Shown: positions 26,589 through 35,829 of the stretch, piece after piece
Layout of the letters: each line of letters begins with the position of its first letter
Position numbering within the stretch: the stretch's first letter is position 1
From: Streptomyces parvulus
GTDB lineage: Bacteria; Actinomycetota; Actinomycetes; Streptomycetales; Streptomycetaceae
NCBI RefSeq assembly: GCF_014648855.1
Contig: NZ_BMRX01000002.1
Coordinates: forward strand, 186,001-250,000
DNA: 64,000 nt
Direction of reading: 5' to 3'
Position numbers and translations under genes: made by a program
The notes under the pieces: generated by a model
What the model saw: the letters and a program-made list of their open reading frames with translations, nothing else
Databases searched by the model: none
What the model was told of the DNA's origin: nothing

Positions 26589-27965
26589 TCACCGCGCCAC
26601 GGGCCTGACCAGCAGGTCGTGCGGACGCAGCGTGATGCCGACCCGGACCGCGTCGTTCGAGCCCGCCACCTGCTCGAAGCGGTACTTCGCGGCGAGCGCG
26701 GCCGTGATCAGCGTCAGCTGCGCCATCGAGAAGTGGTCGCTGGGGCACTTGCGATTGCCCACACTGAACGGCTTCATGGCGTATTTCGGCACATTCCCCG
26801 CGCGTTCCGGGAGCCAGCGGTCCGGGTCGAACTCCAGGTTGTCGGCGTACGACTTCGCATCGCGCTGGATTGCGTACGGACTGTAGATGATGTCCGAACC
26901 GGCCGGAATGCGATAGCCACCGAGTTCGGTCTCGGCCACGGAGCGGCGGGTCAATACCCATACGGCCGGACGCAAACGCATGGCCTCGATGATGACATTG
27001 CCGGTGTGCCTGAGCCGCCGCACGTCCTCGAATGCCACCGGGCGGCCGCCGGTGACCTCTTCGACTTCGTCACGTATGCGGTCGGCATGTTCCGGGTGGT
27101 CGGCAAGTGCCTGCAGCAACCACATGATCGTGGAGGCGATGGTCTCACTTCCGGGGGTGAGTATCGCGACGACCTGGTCGTGGATCTCCTGTTCCCCGAT
27201 CGGGTCCCCATTGTCGTCCTTCGCCTCCAGCAATGCCGTGAGCAAATCGTCCGGCTTTTGACCGGATGCCCGGCGCTCGGCGATGATCTCGTCCACCAGC
27301 AGGTGCAGATCGGCCAACGCGCTGTTGAATTTGCGGTTGGCCGGAAGGGGCAGGCGGTAGAGCGGCCCCAGCGGGACGACCATGCGCCGGTACATGCCCC
27401 GGAAGACGGTGGCGAGGGCGACGCACAGCCGCTCGGCGCGCTCGTCCATGTACTGCCCGCGCAGCAGGCAGCGGGCCGCGACGCGCACGGCCACCCGGAA
27501 GGACTCGGAGGTGGCGTCCACGGTCCGCCCCGGCCGCCAGCGCTCGGCGAGCGCGTGCGCCTCCTCCTCCATGATCGGCCCGTAGGCCGGGATCGCGTCG
27601 AGCTTGAACGCCGGCTGGATGGTGCGCCGCTGGCGCCGGTGGAGCGGGCCGTTGGCCGTCGCCACGCCCTCCTTGCCGAGCAGGCCCTCCAGCGATTCCC
27701 ACAGCGGGCCGGCTATGTGGTAGTCGGGGCTCAGGGCGAGGGCGCCGGTGAGTTCGGGGGCGGTGACCGCGTAGACGGTCTTCGGGCCCAGCTTGATGCG
27801 CACGATGTCGCCGTGGTCGCGCAGCTGGGACATGTAGGCCAGCGGGTCGCGGGCAAGCCGCCAGCCGTGGCCGAGCAGCGGGACGCCGCCGCCCGCGAAC
27901 GGCGGCTCGCGCAGCTCCCGCGCGGCCGGGTCGAGGGTCTCGGGGTTGACGGACTCGATGGTCAT
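26589..27965 (-). CDS. cyp170A1: Albaflavenone synthase, cytochrome P450 CYP170A1-type
   Basis: A 458-residue P450 that oxidises epi-isozizaene in two steps to albaflavenone. The K-helix ExxR is EAMRLRP, and the heme ligand lies in [13 protein letters not shown], with the family's replacement of the usual Gly after the cysteine. The I-helix motif is GSETIAS. The segment DDNGD (about residue 253) is the aspartate-rich motif reported for the second, farnesene-forming terpene synthase site of CYP170A1. The ATG overlaps the upstream terpene cyclase stop (ATGA), so the two form a coupled operon. Confidence 0.93.
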   Translation of the reverse strand: MTIESVNPETLDPAARELREPPFAGGGVPLLGHGWRLARDPLAYMSQLRDHGDIVRIKLGPKTVYAVTAPELTGALALSPDYHIAGPLWESLEGLLGKEGVATANGPLHRRQRRTIQPAFKLDAIPAYGPIMEEEAHALAERWRPGRTVDATSESFRVAVRVAARCLLRGQYMDERAERLCVALATVFRGMYRRMVVPLGPLYRLPLPANRKFNSALADLHLLVDEIIAERRASGQKPDDLLTALLEAKDDNGDPIGEQEIHDQVVAILTPGSETIASTIMWLLQALADHPEHADRIRDEVEEVTGGRPVAFEDVRRLRHTGNVIIEAMRLRPAVWVLTRRSVAETELGGYRIPAGSDIIYSPYAIQRDAKSYADNLEFDPDRWLPERAGNVPKYAMKPFSVGNRKCPSDHFSMAQLTLITAALAAKYRFEQVAGSNDAVRVGITLRPHDLLVRPVAR

Positions 27966-29047
27966 TTCTCACCTGCCGCTTCGTTGTTGACGTAGGGGGG
28001 TGTGGACCGGTCGTCCCAGCTGTCGACCATGTAGCGGCCGGACTCGTGGTGGAACCAGTACACGGAACTGAACCAGTTCCGCATATTGCCGACGCCGGCC
28101 CGCACGGCAGCGCTCAGTTCTTCTCCGCGCACGGTTCCGTCGGCGAGCCCGTCGGCGAAACGTAACGCGTCCTGCTCCACCGCGAGGAATTCGGTGATGG
28201 ATTCCTCGACGCGGCGTCTGACTTCCACGATGGCTTCTTCGAGGGTGAGTCCCTGATGCGTGATGAGACTGATCCCGAGATTGTGGACCTCGTCGCCCGC
28301 GATTTCCTTGGGAAGGGAGCAGAGGTCGTTGTACCAGGCGGCGAATTCCTGACTCAGCAACGCGGCCCTGCGATATGCGGGGTGCTGTCGCACCGCGTCC
28401 GGGAATTCGCAGCCCGCGCTCGGCTCCAGCAGATCGGTCCAGATCCAGTGGGCGAAGGTGAGCCGCCGGAGTTCGAGATACTCCTCGACGCCCGGCACGA
28501 TACCGCGGGTGCGGTTGTGGAATTCCCGGTCGTACGCCTCGATCACCGCGTGGAAGTGCCGGGCGAACCGGGCGTTCCAGGTTCCGGGCAGAAAGGCGTA
28601 CAGGCGCCGCACGCTGTCGGCGAACCCGGCCACCAGGGTGTCCTCGTGGTGCAGGTGGTCCCCGGGTGAGTCGAGTGCCGTGTGCAGCAGGTCGCGCAGC
28701 CGCCGCCAGGCGCCGGTGCGGCCGTGGACGATGTCCCGGTCGTGCCGGTCGTCCCAGACGAAGAACCACGCGCTGTAGTCCGCTATCGCCTGGAGCACCG
28801 GCTCGGGGGCGCCCAGGTAGTAGCCCGCCATGAGGTCCGTGTAGCACAGGCCGTCGGCATATTCCGCGACCTTGTCCGCCGGCATGAGCCGTTTTTCGAG
28901 CAGCCAGGTACGGGTCCTCTCCTGGAGCTTCGGCCAATACGGGTGCAGTTGCCGGGGAAATGCCGCCTCGATCACCGGAAGACGGAGCGATGGCGGTACT
29001 GCGATCGCGGTCGGTGTCGCTGTGGTGCCGTGTGGGAAAGCATGCAC
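27962..29047 (-). CDS. cyc1: Epi-isozizaene synthase (class I sesquiterpene cyclase)
   Basis: A 361-residue cyclase, the same length as the S. coelicolor enzyme, turning farnesyl diphosphate into epi-isozizaene. The Mg2+-binding aspartate-rich motif DDRHD lies at about residue 99, and the NSE triad lies in NDLCSLPKE (about 240), with RYMVDSW near the C-terminus. The GTG start (MHAFPHGTT) is set by GAGAGGGG about seven bases upstream; further in-frame upstream sequence looks non-coding. It is the first gene of a two-gene sesquiterpene operon. Confidence 0.95.
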   Translation of the reverse strand: MHAFPHGTTATPTAIAVPPSLRLPVIEAAFPRQLHPYWPKLQERTRTWLLEKRLMPADKVAEYADGLCYTDLMAGYYLGAPEPVLQAIADYSAWFFVWDDRHDRDIVHGRTGAWRRLRDLLHTALDSPGDHLHHEDTLVAGFADSVRRLYAFLPGTWNARFARHFHAVIEAYDREFHNRTRGIVPGVEEYLELRRLTFAHWIWTDLLEPSAGCEFPDAVRQHPAYRRAALLSQEFAAWYNDLCSLPKEIAGDEVHNLGISLITHQGLTLEEAIVEVRRRVEESITEFLAVEQDALRFADGLADGTVRGEELSAAVRAGVGNMRNWFSSVYWFHHESGRYMVDSWDDRSTPPYVNNEAAGEK

Positions 29048-29226
29048 GAACAAACCCCTCTCAGCCGCCGGTGGCGCACCCCTCTCGCTGAGCGGGGCGT
29101 GCGCCGTTGCGTATCCCCGCACTTCCCATTCAGCACCACAACTGACCGTTCTGGGAACGGATTTGCTCCATTCACTACCCCCTGATGCCTGAATTCTCCT
29201 GTTGTGTGGCAGGTTCGGGCAGACGA

Positions 29227-29264
29227 ACGGCGCCCGCCCGGGGTGAGACCCGAACAGGCGCCGT
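29227..29264. terminator. Hairpin at the end of the deformylase gene
   Basis: Eight-base arms ACGGCGCC and GGCGCCGT with a 22-base loop lie about 34 bp after the leftward def stop. A second small G/C stem (CGCCCGGGG) fills the loop. Confidence 0.5.
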
Positions 29265-29297
29265 GCGCAAGGGAGATGTGTGACCGGTGGGGCGGTG

Positions 29298-29948
29298 TCA
29301 GTCGTTCGCGACCACGGGGTAACGCGGCTCGTTCTCGGCCATCTGCCGCAGGGCGTCCTTGCGCTCCCGCTTGGAGAGCCGGTCGATGTACAGGTACCCG
29401 TACAGGTGGTCCGTCTCGTGCTGCAAACACCGTGCGAAGTAGCCGGTGCCGCGCACCTTGACCGGGTTGCCCTTCTCGTCCTGCCCGGTCACCTCGGCGT
29501 AGTCGGGGCGGGCCAGCGGCGCGTAGGCGGTCGGCACGGACAGGCAGCCCTCGTTGCTGTCGTCCAGGCGGCGCCGGTCGGCGGGCAGCTCGACGAGGAC
29601 CGGGTTGCAGACCACGCCGACGTGACGGACGCCCTCGTCGTCGGGGCAGTCGTAGACGAAGACCTTCTGGGAGACGCCGATCTGGTTGGCGGCCAGGCCG
29701 ACCCCCTCGGCGGTGCGCTGGCTGGCGAACATGTCCGCCACCAGCTGCTGGAACTCCTCGCCGAAGTCGGTGACGTCCGCGCACTCCGTGTGCAGCACCG
29801 GGTTGCCGACCACGGTGATCGGCCGGGAGGTGCCCCGCTCACGCCAGGCCGCCTCGCGCTCCTCGCAGTCCTCGGTGTCGACGACGAAGCCCTCGTCGTC
29901 CACGGGGAGCACGCCCGCGTGCTGCTGATCGGTGTCCTGCTGGGCCAT
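29298..29948 (-). CDS. def: Peptide deformylase
   Basis: A 216-residue metallo-deformylase that removes the formyl group from new N-terminal methionine at the ribosome exit. The three motifs are intact: [17 protein letters not shown] (metal cysteine) and QHETDHLYG (two metal histidines and the catalytic Glu). A ~40-residue acidic N-terminal extension ([20 protein letters not shown]) precedes the enzyme fold. The downstream hairpin ends the unit. The TPR gene upstream is on the same strand but separated by a dispersed repeat. Confidence 0.94.
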   Translation of the reverse strand: MAQQDTDQQHAGVLPVDDEGFVVDTEDCEEREAAWRERGTSRPITVVGNPVLHTECADVTDFGEEFQQLVADMFASQRTAEGVGLAANQIGVSQKVFVYDCPDDEGVRHVGVVCNPVLVELPADRRRLDDSNEGCLSVPTAYAPLARPDYAEVTGQDEKGNPVKVRGTGYFARCLQHETDHLYGYLYIDRLSKRERKDALRQMAENEPRYPVVAND

Positions 29949-30010
29949 GACCGACGTATGCCTTCCTGGATGAAACAGGGGGTTGATGCCTGATACAGGG
30001 TACGGGGGAT

Positions 30011-30093
30011 GCGCCCCGTCAGGGGCGCGGGACTGTGTCGATACGCGGCTCCGCCGCGTGGGCGCGACCAGCCATGACGAACCCGCGGTCGGC
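30011..30093. repeat. Dispersed Streptomyces intergenic repeat
   Basis: The block beginning GCGCCCCGTCAGGGGCGCGG and containing GCGGCTCCGCCGCGTGGGCG, then CGACCAGCCATGACGAACCC, matches an intergenic repeat I recall as common across Streptomyces genomes. It folds into two strong stems (GCGCCCC/GGGGCGC and CGCGG/CCGCG). It lies between two same-strand genes and may act as a terminator or mRNA-end element. Its age or mobility cannot be judged from one copy. Confidence 0.7.
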
Positions 30094-30101
30094 CGGGAAC
30101 C

Positions 30102-31082
30102 TCAGCAGACCTCTTCCAGATCCCGCCAGTCCCGGGAGTCGGGACTGTCCGCGACCCACCCGTCCAGCAACCCCTTCACCAGCGCGGCCGGCGCGGCCAC
30201 CCCGCACTCCCGCTCCGGCACCCACAGCTGCCCGTCGGTGCGGTGGCCCAGCGGCCCCGGGTGGCCCGGTTCGCTGTGGTCGTGCGGGTCGAGGTGCTCG
30301 CCCTCGCCCTCGTCCGACGGCATCCGGGACTCCGAGCACATCCGGCACAGCAGCCGGACCGACGACGACCAGTCCTCGGCGGCGAACCCGGCGTCGGCCG
30401 CCAGCTGCTCCAGCGCGTCGCGGTCGGACTCGGTGGCCGCCTCCAGGAGCACCACCCAGGTGGGCACGGGAGAGGGCGCCCACAGCTCGATCTCGTCGAA
30501 GACCGGGAAGGAGTGCCCGGCGGCGGTGGTCCGCTCACCGTGCGGCACCCCGTCGTGCAGGACGACCTCGCCCCAGCGGCGCCCGGAGGACGGCAGCGGG
30601 ATGGACAGCACCTCCACCCGGGCGGGGTCCAGGCGCCGCCCCCAGACGACCTCGGCCTCCCCCTCCGGGGACAGCCGTACGGCGGCGCTGCCCAGCTCCA
30701 TCCCGAGCGGCTCTCCGGCGTCCGTCGCGTCCCCGGGGGTGCGCAGTCCGTACGCCTGCCAGGCCCGGCGGGCCAGCGGCCAGTCCTGGAGGGCGGTGGC
30801 CGCGATGCCGACGTTCCACCAGTCGGGGGCGCCGGCGTCGCGGTCGAGCAGGGCGACGGCGCGCAGCCCGGCCGCCCTGGCCTGCTCCCAGTCGTGCCGG
30901 AACTTGTGCAGCAGGGCGAGGTTGAACCACGACTCGGACAGCCAGGGTTCCAGGTCGGCGGCCCGCGTCAGCAGTGCCCCCGCGTCCTCGTAGCGACCGT
31001 CGCCGATCAGCGTGAACGCGCGGTCGGTGGCCTGCCGCCAGGAGGCGGAGGGCCGGTGCCGTGCCTTGCCGAAGATCCTCAC
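30102..31082 (-). CDS. Tetratricopeptide-repeat protein
   Basis: A 326-residue soluble protein. Residues 15-115 contain about three TPR units (GRYEDAGALLTRAADLEPWL, SWFNLALLHKFRHDWEQARA, WWNVGIAATALQDWPLARRA). The rest is a less clear C-terminal domain with a strand-rich part (VEVLSIPLPSSGRRWGEVVL) and a cysteine pair (LLCRMCSE), and the last residue is cysteine. Likely a protein-interaction scaffold; partner unknown. It is alone between the repeat and the HD-protein operon. Confidence 0.8.
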   Translation of the reverse strand: MRIFGKARHRPSASWRQATDRAFTLIGDGRYEDAGALLTRAADLEPWLSESWFNLALLHKFRHDWEQARAAGLRAVALLDRDAGAPDWWNVGIAATALQDWPLARRAWQAYGLRTPGDATDAGEPLGMELGSAAVRLSPEGEAEVVWGRRLDPARVEVLSIPLPSSGRRWGEVVLHDGVPHGERTTAAGHSFPVFDEIELWAPSPVPTWVVLLEAATESDRDALEQLAADAGFAAEDWSSSVRLLCRMCSESRMPSDEGEGEHLDPHDHSEPGHPGPLGHRTDGQLWVPERECGVAAPAALVKGLLDGWVADSPDSRDWRDLEEVC

Positions 31083-31195
31083 GATTCCCGCCTGCCAGTT
31101 CCGTTCTGTGGGCTGGCTGTGCCTTTCGCGCCCCCGGACACCCTCTCCTGCGCATCAAACCACGTACGGCTGGAGAGGCGCTCATTACCCATGGG

Positions 31196-32455
31196 TTACC
31201 CAGCCGCGGGCCCGGTAAGGCTGCCGCGTGAAAGCACTCGGGCCAGTGCCTCCACCACGTCCGGAGCGTAGTCGTCCGCGGGGGCCAGGCGCAGCTCCTC
31301 CAGGGCGGCCAGCCCGCCGCCGGGTCCGGCGTCCCGCGCCTTCTCCTCGTAGGCGTTCACCACCCGCACGATCCGCGCGGCCGGCGGCTGGTCGCGGCAG
31401 GGGTCGGCCTGCCGCTCGACGACCACCGCGACGGCCGGGTCGACGCCGGTCTGGCGGACCACGGCGCCGCCGAGCAGCGCGATCCGCCGCTGCTCGGGGA
31501 CGGGGAGCGAGGCGGTGGCGCCGGCGGGGACCGGGTCGACCAGGCTGAGCTGCCCGATGTCGTGCATCAGCGCCGCGTACTCCAGCACGCTCTGCTCGGC
31601 GCCGGAGAGCCCCAGGTCGCGTCCCACGGCCCCGCTCAGCTCGGCGACGCGGTGCGCGTGTCCGGCCGGGGTGTACCCGGCGATCTCGGTGGCCCTGGCC
31701 AGGGAGGCGATCGTCTGCCGGTAGGTGGCCCGGACGGCGGCGTACCGGCGGTAGGACAGCTGGGCGAGCAGCAGCGGCACGCAGAAGACGGGGAGCGCCC
31801 ACAGGCCCGCGACGCCGACCGCGAGCGCCATCACCACGCCGGTCGCGCACACCGCGGAGGTGATCCCGACCATGCCGCGCAGTTCCTCGCGCAGCAGCGG
31901 TCCGAAGGGCCAGCCGGTGCGGGCGTGGGCGGTCGCCGCGGCGAGCACGGCGTCGCACAGCGTGGTGAGGGCGAGCAGCGCGATCAGCAGCAGGGCGTGG
32001 GCGGGGCCGCTCCAGTCCCGGAAGGTGCCCTGTGCGGCCAGGGGCTGGAAGCACACGGCGGCGAAGGCGACGGTGAGCACGCGCCGGGCCAGGTGGTCGA
32101 GGACGGGGCCGCTGCCGCGCGCGGTGTAGGGCACGCTGCCGGCCAGTGACGCGGCGAGGACGACGGCGACGGTCTGGGCGACGCCGTGCGGGGCGGCGTG
32201 CCCGGCGACCTCGCCGAGCAGGGCGTACGCCAGCGCCCCGGCGGCGCCCAGCGGGGCGGCCTCGCGGGCCTCGGCGTCGGCGCGGCGGGTCAGCTCGCCG
32301 AGGGCCACCAGCGCGCCGAAGGCGAGGGCGACGGGCCGGTGGGCGAGCCCCGACCAGAGCACGTGGGCCAGGCAGACCACGGCGACGAGCGCGGCGGCGG
32401 CGCGGGCGAGCCGGGGTATCGCTGGCGGCCGGCCGCGCGGCGGGGGCGTCGTCAT
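31196..32455 (-). CDS. Membrane protein with degenerate HD domain
   Basis: A 419-residue protein. About seven membrane segments fill residues 15-200 (AAAALVAVVCLAHVLWSGLA at the start). A C-terminal HD-like domain (about 235-410) keeps GHAHRVAELSGAVGRDLGL and MHDIGQLSLVDP but lacks the GYP loop and the later HxxHH metal ligands. It is therefore probably a non-catalytic partner. Its ATG overlaps the stop of the intact HD-GYP gene upstream (ATGA), and the two membrane domains are alike in layout, suggesting duplication and possibly a heterodimer. Confidence 0.82.
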   Translation of the reverse strand: MTTPPPRGRPPAIPRLARAAAALVAVVCLAHVLWSGLAHRPVALAFGALVALGELTRRADAEAREAAPLGAAGALAYALLGEVAGHAAPHGVAQTVAVVLAASLAGSVPYTARGSGPVLDHLARRVLTVAFAAVCFQPLAAQGTFRDWSGPAHALLLIALLALTTLCDAVLAAATAHARTGWPFGPLLREELRGMVGITSAVCATGVVMALAVGVAGLWALPVFCVPLLLAQLSYRRYAAVRATYRQTIASLARATEIAGYTPAGHAHRVAELSGAVGRDLGLSGAEQSVLEYAALMHDIGQLSLVDPVPAGATASLPVPEQRRIALLGGAVVRQTGVDPAVAVVVERQADPCRDQPPAARIVRVVNAYEEKARDAGPGGGLAALEELRLAPADDYAPDVVEALARVLSRGSLTGPAAG

Positions 32456-33798
32456 ACGGCACGCCGTCCGGAGCCGTCGCGTGCGCTCTCGCCGCGGCGC
32501 CGCCCCGGGAGCGGCGTGGCCGGGGGCGGCACCGGGTGGGAGTCGGCCGTCACCGAGGGGTGCCAGCCGTGCCGGGCCAGGGCGCGGACCAGGGCGCCCA
32601 CCATCCGGGGGTCGAACTGGCGTCCGGCGCAGCGCTGGAGTTCCGCGAGCGCCGCGGCGACGGGACGCGCCCTGCGGTAGGAGCGGGTGGAGGTCATGGC
32701 GTCGAAGGCGTCGGCGACGGCCACCACCCGGGCGGACTCGGGGATGCGGTCGCCGACGAGGCCGTAGGGGTAGCCGCTGCCGTCCAGCCGTTCGTGGTGG
32801 TGGAGGACGGCGGCGCGGGCCTCTCCCAGGAAGCGGATGCCGCGCACCATCTCGTGCCCGTACTCCGGGTGCAGTTCGATCACCCGGCGCTCCTCGGGCG
32901 TGAGCGCCCCCTCCTTGCGCAGCAGCCGGGTGGGGACGCCGAGCTTGCCGACGTCGTGGAGGATCCCGGCGAAGCGGAGCGTCTCGACCCGTTCGTCGTC
33001 CATGCCCAGCTCGCGGGCGATCATCATGGTGGCCCGGCCGACGCGCTCGCTGTGTCCGCGCGTGTAGCCGTCCTTGATGTCGACGGCCTGCACGAGTGCG
33101 CGGATGGTCGCCTGGTGCGCGGCCCGCTCCCGGTGGTACTGCGCGAAGGCCCACCAGGCGACGCACATCGGCAGCAGCACGAGCAGCGCGGCCACGGGGC
33201 CGTACGGACTGAGCCAGAGGACGGCCATCATCAGCCCGGCGAGCCCGTGCACGGCGACGGGTCCGAGGGAGCGGGTGAGGAGCCCCGGCCGGCCGAGGGC
33301 CACGCGGGGTGAGGTGCCGGTCAGCGTCCGGATGCCGGCGTCGAGCACCGCCAGGACCAGGCAGAAGGCGAGCACCGCGGCGCCGGCGGGCACGAGCGCG
33401 CCGGGGAGGTCGGCGCCGGCGACCGCGTCCCGCCCGCCGAGCCGCCAGTGCACCCGCGCGGCGGCCCACACGGCGAGCGTCAGCCACGCGGCCCGCCAGA
33501 TCCGCCGCAGGCCGGCCGGGCGGCGGGTCACCGGGGCCAGCAGGGCCCCCGGCAGCGCCACCAGCGCGGCGGCGGGCGGCGGCAGCAGGAAGGCCCCGGC
33601 GAGCAGGACGGGGTAGCAGGTCCCGACGAACCGGGACCGCGCGACGAGCTCGGAACCGGCGTAGAGACCGGCCAGCAGCAGCACCGCCCACCAGGACGTC
33701 CGCACCTCGGCCGGCGGTCGCGGGCACAGGAGGGCGACGAGGGCGAGGAGTGCGATGCCGCCGACGTACGCGCGCGCCCGCGCCGGTACCGCGTCCAT
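32452..33798 (-). CDS. Membrane-bound HD-GYP domain protein (predicted cyclic-dinucleotide phosphodiesterase)
   Basis: A 448-residue protein with about seven membrane segments (residues 8-215). A complete HD-GYP domain at about 225-420 shows GYTRGHSERV, HDVGKLG, ELHPEYGHEM, HHHERLDGSGYPYGL and VADAFDAMTS. HD-GYP domains hydrolyse c-di-GMP or related cyclic dinucleotides with a di- or tri-metal centre. In Streptomyces c-di-GMP controls development through BldD, so a role there is possible but not shown. It is the first gene of a two-gene coupled operon with a degenerate paralogue. Confidence 0.9.
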   Translation of the reverse strand: MDAVPARARAYVGGIALLALVALLCPRPPAEVRTSWWAVLLLAGLYAGSELVARSRFVGTCYPVLLAGAFLLPPPAAALVALPGALLAPVTRRPAGLRRIWRAAWLTLAVWAAARVHWRLGGRDAVAGADLPGALVPAGAAVLAFCLVLAVLDAGIRTLTGTSPRVALGRPGLLTRSLGPVAVHGLAGLMMAVLWLSPYGPVAALLVLLPMCVAWWAFAQYHRERAAHQATIRALVQAVDIKDGYTRGHSERVGRATMMIARELGMDDERVETLRFAGILHDVGKLGVPTRLLRKEGALTPEERRVIELHPEYGHEMVRGIRFLGEARAAVLHHHERLDGSGYPYGLVGDRIPESARVVAVADAFDAMTSTRSYRRARPVAAALAELQRCAGRQFDPRMVGALVRALARHGWHPSVTADSHPVPPPATPLPGRRRGESARDGSGRRAV

Positions 33799-33907
33799 GA
33801 GCCCCTCCCCCGGCCATGCCTGTCAGGCTCCGGAGCCTAGGACGGCGGCGGGGAGGTGCGGGAAGACAACCCGCGGATTAGCACGTACGGGTGAAAAGCC
33901 GGGCGGC

Positions 33908-33927
33908 GCGGGGCCCGGGATCCCCGC
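33908..33927 (-). terminator. Possible hairpin after rsrA
   Basis: Six-base arms GCGGGG and CCCCGC, just past the rsrA stop and 110 bp before the HD-GYP start. Short, with no T-run. Confidence 0.35.
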
Positions 33928-34239
33928 TCAGGACTCCTGGGGAGTCGGCGGGGTCGCCGTGACGTCGTGCTCGGGGACGGAGTGCCCCGACCGGATCAGG
34001 TCGAGCCTGCCCATGACCTTGGCCCGCAGGTCGTTCGGCACGTCGTCCTGTCCGCAGCACCGCTTGACCAGCTTCTTCACGGCCTGCTCCAGCCCGTACT
34101 TCTCCAGGCAGGGCGAGCACTCCTCGAAGTGGTGCTCGAACTTCACGCAGTCCGAGTCCGGCATCTCCTTGTCGAGGAACTCGTAGAGATGATCGAGGAT
34201 TTCGCTGCAATCCGTCTCGTGCGGCTCTCCGCAGCTCAT
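33928..34239 (-). CDS. rsrA: Redox-sensing zinc anti-sigma factor RsrA
   Basis: A 103-residue zinc-binding anti-sigma factor (ZAS family) that holds SigR until disulfide stress oxidises it. All seven cysteines known from S. coelicolor are in place (C3, C11, C31, C41, C44, C61, C62), as is the zinc histidine in HHFEECSPC (H37). Its ATG overlaps the sigR stop (ATGA), keeping sigma and anti-sigma in balance. Mycothiol-system genes elsewhere would be the SigR targets. Confidence 0.97.
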
Positions 34240-34919
34240 GACCCCGAGCCTTTCGCTTCGTTCGACTCTCCGGCGCCGGCGGGGACCAGGCCGCGGTCGC
34301 GGGCGTAGTCCTCCAGCATGCCGCGCAGCTGACGGCGTCCACGGTGCAGCCGGGACATCACCGTACCGATGGGTGTCCCCATGATGTCGGCGATCTCCTT
34401 GTAGGCAAACCCCTCGACGTCCGCCAGATAGACGGCGATGCGGAACTCCTCGGGGATGGCCTGGAGCGCCTGCTTCACGTCCGAGTCGGGCAGGTGGTCG
34501 AGCGCCTGCGACTCGGCGGAGCGCAGACCGGTCGACATGTGCGACTCGGCGCGCGCGAGCTGCCAGTCCTCGATCTCCTCGGCCGCGCTGCGCTGGGGCT
34601 CGCGCTGCTTCTTGCGGTACGAGTTGATGAAGGTGTTGGTGAGGATGCGGTACAGCCACGCCTTGAGGTTGGTGCCCTCGCGGAACTGGTGGAAGGACGC
34701 GTACGCCTTGGCGTAGGTCTCCTGCACCAGGTCCTCGGCGTCGGCCGGATTACGCGTCATGCGCAGCGCGGCCGAGTACATCTGGTCGAGGAACTCCAGC
34801 GCGTCCCGCTCGAAGCGCGCGCTGCGCTCGGCGGTCGACTCCGCGCTCTCGCCCCGGCCCTCGGGCTGCTCCGCCTGGCCGTGTTCGGTCCCTGCGTCGG
34901 TCCCAGTGACCGGACCCAC
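34236..34919 (-). CDS. sigR: Disulfide-stress ECF sigma factor SigR
   Basis: A 227-residue group 4 sigma factor, the same length as S. coelicolor SigR, activating thioredoxin, mycothiol and proteostasis genes. Region 2 is seen in [20 protein letters not shown] and [20 protein letters not shown]. Region 4 is seen in [20 protein letters not shown] and [18 protein letters not shown]. The GTG start ([10 protein letters not shown]) follows GGAGGAG closely. The frame stays open for 56 more codons from an upstream ATG, giving the SigR' isoform. The next gene is rsrA. Confidence 0.96.
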
Positions 34920-35087
34920 CTCCTCCAGTGACGTCGTGAGACCGAGACCGGTCTCACTCGAATCGGAGGATAGACGACGATCCGGTCCGCCCGCCGCCCG
35001 AATAGGGGCGGTCTTCGTCGCGTGCAGCACCGTCCAGTCGAGGTCGGCGCGGCTGCTGCTGCGACGAGGGCAGAAGGTCGAACCCAT
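34920..35087 (-). other. sigR: N-terminal extension of the inducible SigR' isoform
   Basis: Fifty-six codons in frame with sigR, starting at ATG ([18 protein letters not shown]) and ending at the SigR GTG. In S. coelicolor an extension of about this length makes SigR', an unstable form produced from the SigR-dependent promoter and cleared by Clp proteolysis, giving a short pulse. An inverted repeat GTGAGACC/GGTCTCAC (34936-34957) lies inside it, near the SigR start, and may affect initiation. Confidence 0.8.
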
Positions 35088-35146
35088 GCGGCGGACTTCC
35101 TCTCCTACGGCGTCGGTGCTGGCTCCCAGCAACGTACGTCGAGGAC

Positions 35147-35172
35147 AACAGTGACCGCGCGCCGGGCATTCC
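35147..35172 (-). promoter_or_regulatory. SigR-dependent promoter (sigRp2-type)
   Basis: On the minus strand GGAAT and GTT are separated by exactly 18 bases, the SigR consensus. It lies about 60 bp ahead of the SigR' ATG, so transcripts from it carry the longer isoform start. This gives positive autoregulation under thiol oxidation. Confidence 0.88.
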
Positions 35173-35180
35173 CGGGGCGT

Positions 35181-35828
35181 TCAGCCGAGTGAACCGGCCC
35201 ACTTCGCGACACCACCGGTGATCAGTTCCAGCGCCCGCTCCTGGGTGGTCGCCGCCCGCTTGGGCACGGCGAAACCGTGGTCGGCGTACGCCACCTCGAT
35301 CCGGTCGTACGCGCCCTCGGGGAACTCCGCCGGTCTGCCGAACGGGTCGTTGCCGCCCTGCACGACGAGGGTGGGGACGCCGGCGCCGAGCAGCTCGTCG
35401 GCCCGGGACTTCTCCGGCTTGCCGGGCGGGTGCAGGGGGAAGCTCAGCGCGAGCACCGCGTGCGCGCCGAGGTCGCGGGCGGTGCGGCAGGCGACGCGGG
35501 CGCCGGCGCTGCGGCCGCCCGCGATCACCGGCAGCCCGGGTGCGGCCAGCGCGGGCCAGACGCCGCGCCAGCCGGTGTCGAGGGTCTTCGGCGCGGGCGC
35601 CAGCTTCTTGCCGGCCACCCGCCAGGGCTGCTCGACCAGGGCCACGCTGACTCCGTGGGCGGGCAGCGCGGCCGCCAGCGCCCGGAGGTCGCGCGCCTCG
35701 ATGCCGCCGCCGGCGCCGTGGCTCGCGGCGAGGACGAGGCGGGGGCGCGGCGCCCGGTGCCAGGTGATGCGGGCGGTCCCCGCCTCGGTCTCGACCGCCT
35801 CGGGCGGATCCGTCGTCACATGCGTCAC
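35181..35828 (-). CDS. Alpha/beta-hydrolase family protein (KANL3/Tex30-like)
   Basis: A 215-residue small alpha/beta-hydrolase. The oxyanion/His-Gly segment is LVLAASHGAGGG (about residue 35), and the nucleophile elbow is GGRSAGARV (about 103). The acid appears as GGNDPFGRP and the histidine as YADHGFAVP. Substrate unknown. It starts at GTG; an in-frame GTG nine bases downstream is equally possible. It follows the SRAP gene by one base and may be co-transcribed with it. Its end is close to the sigR promoter. Confidence 0.83.
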   Translation of the reverse strand: MTHVTTDPPEAVETEAGTARITWHRAPRPRLVLAASHGAGGGIEARDLRALAAALPAHGVSVALVEQPWRVAGKKLAPAPKTLDTGWRGVWPALAAPGLPVIAGGRSAGARVACRTARDLGAHAVLALSFPLHPPGKPEKSRADELLGAGVPTLVVQGGNDPFGRPAEFPEGAYDRIEVAYADHGFAVPKRAATTQERALELITGGVAKWAGSLG

Positions 35829-35829
35829 G

